The translations under genes were made by a program, and so were the position numbers. The notes under the pieces were generated by a model. It was not told the origin of the DNA and searched no databases. It saw nothing but the letters and a program-made list of their open reading frames with translations. This document shows positions 58,355-64,000 of a stretch of 64,000 nucleotides of DNA, piece after piece. The DNA is from an uncultured Litoreibacter sp. (lineage in GTDB: Bacteria > Pseudomonadota > Alphaproteobacteria > Rhodobacterales > Rhodobacteraceae). Within the stretch, counting starts at the first letter, position 1, and each line of letters starts with the position of its first letter. The DNA lies in contig CANLQL010000002.1 in assembly GCA_947493265.1 (NCBI GenBank), forward strand, positions 558,001-622,000, in the 5' to 3' direction.

Positions 58355-59710
58355 TCAGGATTTGCGCGGCACAAGCGACGCGATCTCGGCACTGCGGGCG
58401 CGCACATTTGCGTCAGATCCGAAGCCATAGCGGCCCCATCCAAGGCTATCAAGCTGGACGATGCGCGCTTCCTGCGGGCGGCCAATCTCGTCCAAAGCGC
58501 GCGCTTTGATCATCAGAAGGGTCGACAACAGGGCGGCATTTTCGGAATTGCGGGTCGCGGGCAAGGCATCGTTTACAATCTTGATTGCCGTTTCAAACTG
58601 ACCTGCGGACAGGGCAAAGGCGGACATCTGTGTCGCGACATGGGCTGTGTGTACCGAATTTCCGTAAAGCGATTTGTAGATCGCACCGGATTGCAAAAAT
58701 GCGTTGATCGCAGTTTCTGGCTTGCTGACCAGGGAAACCCGGCCTTGTACGAACAGTGAAAACGCCAGACGGTTGTCGCGCAATCCGAATTTCTGGGCGA
58801 CTTTCACGGCCTGCTCGGACGCAGCGATGCGTCTGGTGGAGGACGTGCGCGACGACAACGCGACCTCAATCGCGTTTTGCCATTGCGCGGGGGAGGCCGG
58901 AGCCGCCGTATTCCCACGAGACCGCCCGCGGCTGTTCAATGAATTCAAAACGCGTGGGACAACTTGTGCCGCTTCGCTTCTGGTCATGCCATTGCGCAAA
59001 AGCGGGCTGTAATACGTCCGCAGGATCAACATATCAAAGCCGGTCAGAACGGTGTGAAAATTGTCGTCGTTAAAGGTGCTGTCGGGGAGCCGGTAGAGGT
59101 CGTTTAGCGGCCCCAAAGCCTGCGCGATTTCTTCATGCAGGCAGTCGCGAATTTCCTGTGGGCTGACATCAGATGGGATGATCACCGTGGCAGTCGTGCG
59201 CGAGGTCAGCAAGGTCCAGTCCGTTATCGGTCGATTGCGGTTGCGCTTGAAATCTTTCCAGCCTGAGACGCCGGGAACGACGAAGCACGCGGCTTGCGGA
59301 ACCGCGCGTTGCAGCTCTCGGCGGGGGATCGCCTCCACGGTGATCTGCGTGGCTTCTCCGCTGCGTGCGCGTGCGATATTCAAGCCCGCCTCATTGCGCA
59401 ATCGCGCCAGAAGTTGGCTCAGATCACGCTCCAGACTTGCAGGCGCGGAGCCGAGTACATTTACCCGTACAGGCCCCTCAAACCGGGTCATGTAGGGCAG
59501 TTTTCGACCGCTTTCCATTTCAAAGGAAAGGTCAAGAAAATCCATTGTTATCTGGGCATTGGATCGTGTTGCAGGGGCTCCTCGGCCTGCGGCGAATGAC
59601 TTCATCGGCGGCAAAGCCAGCTCTGGCGTGCTTCGGGCTGCAACCTCCGGCTGCGTGGTCGGCGCGCATGCAGCCAAAAAGGCCAATAGGGGCAACAGAA
59701 TACGTATCAT
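58355..59710 (-). CDS. DUF2927 lipoprotein
   Basis: 451 residues with a lipoprotein signal: MIRILLPLLAFLAACAP, lipobox LAAC with Cys15. A DUF2927 region follows (about 55-260, including CLHEEIAQALGPLNDLYRLP, which resembles a degenerate metallopeptidase HE motif), then a helical-repeat C-terminal half. Probably periplasmic; no activity is known. The ATG at 59710 is taken rather than the GTG at 59713. It lies between the GNAT gene and the small membrane gene in a compact run. Confidence 0.78.
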   Translation of the reverse strand: MIRILLPLLAFLAACAPTTQPEVAARSTPELALPPMKSFAAGRGAPATRSNAQITMDFLDLSFEMESGRKLPYMTRFEGPVRVNVLGSAPASLERDLSQLLARLRNEAGLNIARARSGEATQITVEAIPRRELQRAVPQAACFVVPGVSGWKDFKRNRNRPITDWTLLTSRTTATVIIPSDVSPQEIRDCLHEEIAQALGPLNDLYRLPDSTFNDDNFHTVLTGFDMLILRTYYSPLLRNGMTRSEAAQVVPRVLNSLNSRGRSRGNTAAPASPAQWQNAIEVALSSRTSSTRRIAASEQAVKVAQKFGLRDNRLAFSLFVQGRVSLVSKPETAINAFLQSGAIYKSLYGNSVHTAHVATQMSAFALSAGQFETAIKIVNDALPATRNSENAALLSTLLMIKARALDEIGRPQEARIVQLDSLGWGRYGFGSDANVRARSAEIASLVPRKS

Positions 59711-59717
59711 CACGCAG

Positions 59718-60158
59718 CTATACCCGATTGTATTTGATAAAGGGAGTCACGGTTCCGATGCGGTCGTAAAGTTGACGTGCGGTCGTGTTGAAGTCCTGCG
59801 TTAACCAGTAAACACCGGGGGCGTTCTGGGCGTCCGCGGCGGCATAGACAGCCTCGATTAATGCACGACCAATCCCTTTGCCGCGACAGGCCGGGTCGGC
59901 ATAGAGATCCTGAAGATAGCAGACATTTTCAACCTTCCAGCCATGCCGGTGAAACAAAAAATGCGTCAATCCAACCGGGGTGCCATCAAGTTCGGCGATC
60001 AGGCAAGTATAGTCTTGCGAATCATCGCCCAAAAGGCGTTCGAAATATACGTCGTAGACGTCTTCTGAGACGGATGTTTCATAGAAATCCAGATAGGCCG
60101 TCCAAAGCCGGGTCCAGTCCTCCCGGTCAGCACGTTGAAGGGGCCGGATCTGGATCAC
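59718..60158 (-). CDS. GNAT-family N-acetyltransferase
   Basis: 146 residues. GNAT fold with the acetyl-CoA-binding motif A in LYADPACRGKGIGRALI (R-G-x-G-I-G) and a C-terminal beta strand. Substrate unknown; the form resembles amine or amino-acid acetyltransferases. Its ATG overlaps the MoxR stop by 4 bp, so it is cotranslated with MoxR. Confidence 0.88.
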   Translation of the reverse strand: MIQIRPLQRADREDWTRLWTAYLDFYETSVSEDVYDVYFERLLGDDSQDYTCLIAELDGTPVGLTHFLFHRHGWKVENVCYLQDLYADPACRGKGIGRALIEAVYAAADAQNAPGVYWLTQDFNTTARQLYDRIGTVTPFIKYNRV

Positions 60159-60994
60159 GCGCGGCCCCGTGCCATGAAAGCCAAGCGTTCAAATAGGTGC
60201 ACGTCTTGTTCGTTTTTCAACAAGGCCCCGTGGAGTTTCGGCAGGGCATTTACGCCGTCCCGCTTCAGGTCAGATGGATCAAGATCTTCGGCCAGCAGAA
60301 GCTTTAACCAATCCAGAACCTCCGATGTCGACGGCTTTTTCTTCAGCCCGGCTGTGTCGCGGATTTCATAGAATTCGGTCAAAGCGGACGTCAGTAGCGC
60401 TGGTTTGATCCCTGGGTGGTGTACCTCAACGATTTGTCTGAGCGTGTCGATTTCAGGAAACCGTATATAGTGAAAGAAGCACCGTCTCAGGAAGGCATCG
60501 GGCAGTTCTTTTTCATTGTTCGAGGTGATGATCACGATCGGTCGCTGGCGCGCGTTGATGGTTTCACCGGTCTCGTAGACATGGAATTCCATCCGGTCGA
60601 GCTCTTGCAAAAGGTCGTTTGGAAACTCGATATCGGCCTTGTCGATCTCGTCGATCAGCAGCACGCATTTCTCATCCGCCTCAAAAGCTTGCCAAAGCTT
60701 GCCTTTGCGAATGTAGTTCTTCACATCGTGGACCTTTTCGTCGCCCAATTGGCTGTCGCGCAATCGGCTGACGGCGTCATATTCGTACAGTCCCTGCTGG
60801 GCTTTCGTGGTGGATTTGATGTGCCATTCGATCATCTTCAGACCCAACGCGTCTGAAACTTGGCGGGCCAGTTCCGTCTTGCCGGTGCCGGGCTCCCCTT
60901 TGACCAGCAGCGGGCGTTCAAGCGTAACGGCCGCATTGACGGCAACTGTCAGATCGTCAGTTGCGACATAGCTATTGGTGCCGGTAAATTTCAT
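60155..60994 (-). CDS. MoxR-type AAA+ ATPase
   Basis: 279 residues. Walker A GEPGTGKTEL at 33-42, Walker B VLLIDEIDKAD near 112, sensor ITSNNEKELPDAFLRR with arginine finger. MoxR ATPases act as chaperones on VWA proteins; a CoxE-like VWA protein is encoded three genes downstream. The ATG at 60994 is preferred to the longer frame from 61039. First gene of the run moxR - GNAT - DUF2927 - small membrane protein - VWA - M48 protease. Confidence 0.9.
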   Translation of the reverse strand: MKFTGTNSYVATDDLTVAVNAAVTLERPLLVKGEPGTGKTELARQVSDALGLKMIEWHIKSTTKAQQGLYEYDAVSRLRDSQLGDEKVHDVKNYIRKGKLWQAFEADEKCVLLIDEIDKADIEFPNDLLQELDRMEFHVYETGETINARQRPIVIITSNNEKELPDAFLRRCFFHYIRFPEIDTLRQIVEVHHPGIKPALLTSALTEFYEIRDTAGLKKKPSTSEVLDWLKLLLAEDLDPSDLKRDGVNALPKLHGALLKNEQDVHLFERLAFMARGRA

Positions 60995-61180
60995 CAGGGT
61001 TCCACTTTCCGTTTTCAAGACAATTTGAACTAACAACATCTCCCATGCTCGTCATAGCGTGCCTATTCTGCGTGACAAGGGTCAGAGCATTCGATATTGG
61101 AGGCGCAGTAAGACGGGGATGCCTCCTTGTGCTGAGTCGCAAGACACGGGAGACATTCAGAAATGCAGGGGAGAGCGGGT

Positions 61181-61603
61181 ATGAAAGCAGAATCGTTTCT
61201 ACCGAATGACTATCATCCAGCCGAAGACGAGCCATTCATGAATGATCGCCAGACGGAGTATTTTCGACGCAAATTGACAGATTGGAAGAATTCGATTCTT
61301 GAGGAATCGGCGCTGACAATTGAAGGGATGCAAGAGGGGACACGCAATATCCCCGACATTTCCGACCGCGCAAGCGAAGAAACAGACCGGGCGCTGGAAT
61401 TGCGGACGCGGGACCGGGAACGCAAGCTGATTTCCAAAATCGACGCGGCACTGCGCCGGATTGATGAAGGTGAATACGGCTATTGCGAAGACACCGGGGA
61501 GCCGATTTCACTGAAACGGCTTGATGCGCGGCCAATTGCGACCCTCAGCCTTGAGGCGCAAGAACGTCACGAGCGTCGCGAAAAAGTTCATCGCGACGAT
61601 TGA
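61181..61603 (+). CDS. dksA: RNA polymerase-binding transcription factor DksA
   Basis: 140 residues. Coiled-coil N-terminal half with EYFRRKLTDWK and RASEETDRALELRTRDRERKL (in part), followed by GEYGYCEDTGEPI. Classical DksA has four zinc cysteines; here only the first remains (CEDTG where CxxC is expected, and no second pair). Cysteine-poor DksA is known in alphaproteobacteria. It binds RNA polymerase through the secondary channel with ppGpp. The ATG at 61181 has GGGGAGAG upstream. A GGAGGC/GCCTCC hairpin lies in the leader near 61099-61126. Confidence 0.93.
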   Translation: MKAESFLPNDYHPAEDEPFMNDRQTEYFRRKLTDWKNSILEESALTIEGMQEGTRNIPDISDRASEETDRALELRTRDRERKLISKIDAALRRIDEGEYGYCEDTGEPISLKRLDARPIATLSLEAQERHERREKVHRDD

Positions 61604-61622
61604 TCCCAAGATAGCAAGATTG

Positions 61623-61648
61623 AACGCCGGGCTTTGTCCCGGCGTTTT
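61623..61648 (+). terminator. Rho-independent terminator of dksA
   Basis: AACGCCGGG-CTTTGT-CCCGGCGTT followed by TTCTG, a 9-bp stem beginning 20 bp after the dksA stop. Confidence 0.85.
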
Positions 61649-61677
61649 CTGTTCATCCGTCTATTTCTGAGCCGACA

Positions 61678-62274
61678 ATGCTAAGTTTCGCCACTGCGGT
61701 TTTTCTTCTGATGATCACCCCGGGTCCTGGCGTCTTGTCGCTGGCAGGTGTCGGGGCTGCATACGGGTTTCAGGCGGGCTTGCGCTACTACATTGGTTTG
61801 TTCATTGGAACCAATCTTGTGGCGCTTGCGGTTGTCACAGGTCTAGGCGCGCTAATCCTCGCCAGCCCGGTTATTCGGACGGTTTTGTTCGCGGTTTCAA
61901 CGGCATACTTGCTGTATCTCGCGTGGAAAATCGCCTCTGCGGGCAGCAATGTCGGCTTCACACCGGCCACGCGGCAGCCCGGTATTCGCGACGGGGTTTT
62001 GCTGCAAGCGGTCAATCCAAAAGCCTATGTGGTGAACACGACCCTGTTTTCGGGGTTTGTCCTCTTTGAAAGTACGTATCTGTTCGAGGTGGCCGTCAAG
62101 TTTCTCATCGTCAATGCGATCTGGATTTCGATCCATTTCCTATGGCTTTGGCTGGGCAGTTCGATCAAAAAGCTGAATCTGTCCGCGCGTTTGCAACGCA
62201 TCATCAATATCGCGATGGCCTGTGCAATGCTGGGGGTTGTCGCGCTGGCCGCGCTGACGGCAACGCGGGTTTAG
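61678..62274 (+). CDS. LysE-family exporter
   Basis: 198 residues, about six hydrophobic segments. The family motif TPGPGVLSL near residue 15 and VNPKAYVVN near residue 118 identify the LysE/RhtB superfamily of amino-acid exporters; the substrate is unknown. The last 4 bp overlap the convergent exonuclease III gene. It begins 30 bp after the dksA terminator. Confidence 0.88.
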   Translation: MLSFATAVFLLMITPGPGVLSLAGVGAAYGFQAGLRYYIGLFIGTNLVALAVVTGLGALILASPVIRTVLFAVSTAYLLYLAWKIASAGSNVGFTPATRQPGIRDGVLLQAVNPKAYVVNTTLFSGFVLFESTYLFEVAVKFLIVNAIWISIHFLWLWLGSSIKKLNLSARLQRIINIAMACAMLGVVALAALTATRV

Positions 62275-63050
62275 GCCGCCAGTTCAACCCAAACCGGGAC
62301 ATGATCCGACGGCTTTTCACGGCCGCGGATACCTGCATCGATCTGGCAGTCCACCATCAGATCTGCGCATTGCGGTGTCATCAGAAAATGGTCAATCCGG
62401 ATCCCGTCATTGCGGTTCCAGGCACCGGCTTGGTAGTCCCAAAAGCTATATTGTTCAGGGGCTTGGTTGCGGGCGCGAAACGCCTCCGTGAAGCCTAGAT
62501 TGACAATCTTGCGCCATGCCGCGCGGCTTTCAGGGCGAAACAACGCGTCCTCACGCCAGCCGTCTGGGCGCTTTGCGTCCTCGGGTTGCGGGATGATGTT
62601 GTAATCGCCAGCCATGAGCGCCGGCATCTCGCTGTCCAGCAAGGCTTGCGCGCGCTTATATAGCCGTTCCATCCACGCAAGCTTGTAGTCGTATTTCGGG
62701 CCGGGGGCGGGGTTTCCGTTGGGCAGATACAATCCGCAGATGCGCAAAGCTACGTCACCCACAACGGTGGCTTCGATCCACCGGGCCTGTTCGTCTTCGT
62801 CGTCACCGGGCAAGCCGCGGGTCACATCCTCAAGCGGCATTTTGGACAGGATCGCCACACCATTGAAGCTTTTCTGACCGTGCGTTTCGACATTGTAGCC
62901 GCGGTCTTCAAATAACTCGCGCGGGAAGTTTTCGTCGACGGATTTGATTTCCTGAAGGAGCGCCACATCCGGTTGCGCTTCGTCCAGCCAATCCCCCAAT
63001 GCGTTTATCCGCGCTTTGATGCCATTGATGTTAAACGTGGCGATTTTCAT
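62271..63050 (-). CDS. xth: Exodeoxyribonuclease III
   Basis: 259 residues, AP endonuclease of the ExoIII/APE1 group acting in base excision repair. ATFNINGIK at the N-terminus, Glu34 in LQEIKS as metal ligand, AGDYNIIP with Asp and Asn, and the terminal SDHVPVW with Asp-His. The ATG at 63050 places all these at normal positions; the longer frame start at 63086 is rejected. Confidence 0.95.
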   Translation of the reverse strand: MKIATFNINGIKARINALGDWLDEAQPDVALLQEIKSVDENFPRELFEDRGYNVETHGQKSFNGVAILSKMPLEDVTRGLPGDDEDEQARWIEATVVGDVALRICGLYLPNGNPAPGPKYDYKLAWMERLYKRAQALLDSEMPALMAGDYNIIPQPEDAKRPDGWREDALFRPESRAAWRKIVNLGFTEAFRARNQAPEQYSFWDYQAGAWNRNDGIRIDHFLMTPQCADLMVDCQIDAGIRGREKPSDHVPVWVELAA

Positions 63051-63107
63051 GGTCGCGTGCCCCCTATTGCAAAATGTATCGCCCACAGCGCGGGGCAGGG
63101 CAAGCGT

Positions 63108-63806
63108 TCAATGGGCTGTTTTTGCGGCCTCCAGCCAAAGCGTATCGAGCCTGCGTAAGGCTGCCGCATCAAATTTCTTGGCCTCTTCCCAATAGCGACC
63201 AGAGGCCACGAAATATCCAAGCTCTGCTTCCAACGCCTGAGCCCTGGAAACCTTTTCCGGATCAAACGTCTGGGGCTTGTTGCGAAGCGCTTCTTGCGGT
63301 GCTGCGCGCGGGAATACCAACCGGCTTTCATCGGTGGACAGGTTCACACAAGCACAGCCCTGGCCTGCGGCAAGGATCATCAGGCGCGCTGATTTTGCTT
63401 CAAGCGATTGCAAGGTTACATCGGCGCGCAGGGGGTCCGGATCTCCGGTTCCGTAAAAGTGCGTCGGGCCATCGGGGCGGTAAACCATGTCACATCCCAA
63501 GAAGGCCAGAACCTGCGGCTGGTGACATTTCAGCGCTGTATAGGCGGCAGTAAACGCCATTGTGCCACCGGCATAGACAAAGCCGCCATAGGCGTTTTGC
63601 GCGGGCACAAACACGTCGGCGCGGGTCAGTTTCTGGGTATTGCCACGGCTTGGTGGCAAGCGGTCCACTGGGAAATCTTCGGGAAAGATCAACTCGTCCC
63701 AGTCAGGGCGAACGCGCCAAGCGTTATTGATTGCCATCCAGTGGTCAAATGAGGGTTTCGGCCAGTCCGCCGCCTGAACAGCATTGGGTCCACTGCCGAG
63801 GATCAA
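63108..63806 (-). CDS. Unrecognised protein, possibly MptE/DUF115- or glycosyltransferase-like
   Basis: At least 232 residues. The N-terminal LILGSGPNA glycine loop, FDHWMAINNAW, then LAFLGCDMVY...PTHFYG have the look of sugar-nucleotide or MptE-like folds, but I cannot assign a family. Using the TTG at 63806 clips the first beta strand. The best ribosome site, AAGGAG at 63826-63831, points to an ATC at 63818 seven bases away, in frame, giving INSVLILGSG. I kept the canonical TTG coordinate but think initiation is at 63818. Confidence 0.6.
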   Translation of the reverse strand: MILGSGPNAVQAADWPKPSFDHWMAINNAWRVRPDWDELIFPEDFPVDRLPPSRGNTQKLTRADVFVPAQNAYGGFVYAGGTMAFTAAYTALKCHQPQVLAFLGCDMVYRPDGPTHFYGTGDPDPLRADVTLQSLEAKSARLMILAAGQGCACVNLSTDESRLVFPRAAPQEALRNKPQTFDPEKVSRAQALEAELGYFVASGRYWEEAKKFDAAALRRLDTLWLEAAKTAH

Positions 63807-64000
63807 GACGGAATTGATGACGCTACTCCTTGGTGAATTGGCCAGAATTTAGGGCGCGATTCGCTCAAATCTAGCTCAAAAGCCGAATAATTAGCGCCAA
63901 ATCCGGGATAATTCTCTCTTTTCATCAAGGATTTATTCGAAATATTGAACGAAGGTGAATTTTAGATGAGCGAAATCTTGCTTATCGTGCTAATGTAATG

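Noticed and set aside
63966-63998. Ten-codon reading frame MSEILLIVLM at the window end
   Set aside because: Too short, no clear attenuator structure visible and the downstream gene is outside the window.

Overview
The window is about 64 kb of a moderately GC-rich alphaproteobacterial chromosome, most likely from the roseobacter side of the Rhodobacterales. The reasons are the gene order of the division and cell wall (dcw) cluster, two small DUF2484-type genes between murC and murB, the lpxC-bamD-recN block after ftsZ, a DksA without zinc cysteines, and many small families typical of Rhodobacteraceae. All family assignments come from reading the sequence and from memory of the families; no database search was run.

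Region 1 (1-21240) is core: the end of ftsI, then murE, murF, mraY and murD, an opposing DUF6151-like gene, then ftsW, murG, murC, two DUF2484-like genes, murB, ddl, ftsQ, ftsA, ftsZ, lpxC, bamD and recN. Most genes overlap by 4 bp or abut, so transcription and translation are tightly coupled. The breaks are at murD/ftsW (an opposing gene), murB/ddl (161 bp with a perfect TTAA-N7-TTAA CtrA-type site) and ftsA/ftsZ (478 bp with five GANTC sites). A strong terminator follows ftsZ. Together these genes make lipid II, flip and polymerise it at the septum, build the Z-ring, and start lipid A and outer-membrane protein assembly.

Region 2 (21294-33662) is housekeeping: a ClC channel, a DUF427 protein, an M24 aminopeptidase, the CobS/CobT cobaltochelatase AAA+/VWA pair, a J-domain protein, BolA, a DUF4177 protein, a small membrane protein, a VPLPA-CTERM surface protein, GatB and a secreted lytic-transglycosylase-like protein.

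Region 3 (33721-40740) is the most accessory-looking part. On the minus strand it holds a helical-repeat protein of unknown function, a 66-residue holin-like protein, a 1078-residue protein with duplicated Ig-like modules and a lectin-like C-terminus, and a 647-residue PKD plus beta-helix protein that overlaps it by 4 bp. A peptidoglycan lytic enzyme converges on it. It resembles a domesticated phage tail/lysis module or a holin-assisted surface adhesin system, and is the best candidate here for something undescribed.

Region 4 (40866-53649) is metabolic and repair: an SDR, PepN, malate synthase G with a GlcG-like partner, a class I glutaminase-type hydrolase, an amidohydrolase, a ligase-associated exonuclease with an ATP-dependent DNA ligase (without the usual Lhr and phosphoesterase partners), and an HpcH/HpaI aldolase.

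Region 5 (53772-63806) holds a lipoprotein, an RlmI-like methyltransferase fused by stop/start overlap to a PIN-domain gene, and a minus-strand run moxR - GNAT - DUF2927 lipoprotein - small membrane protein - VWA - M48 protease. It ends with dksA, a LysE exporter, exonuclease III and an unrecognised protein whose best ribosome binding site points to an ATC codon. I saw no tRNA, rRNA, CRISPR array or insertion sequence. The last 160 bases hold no gene I can support.
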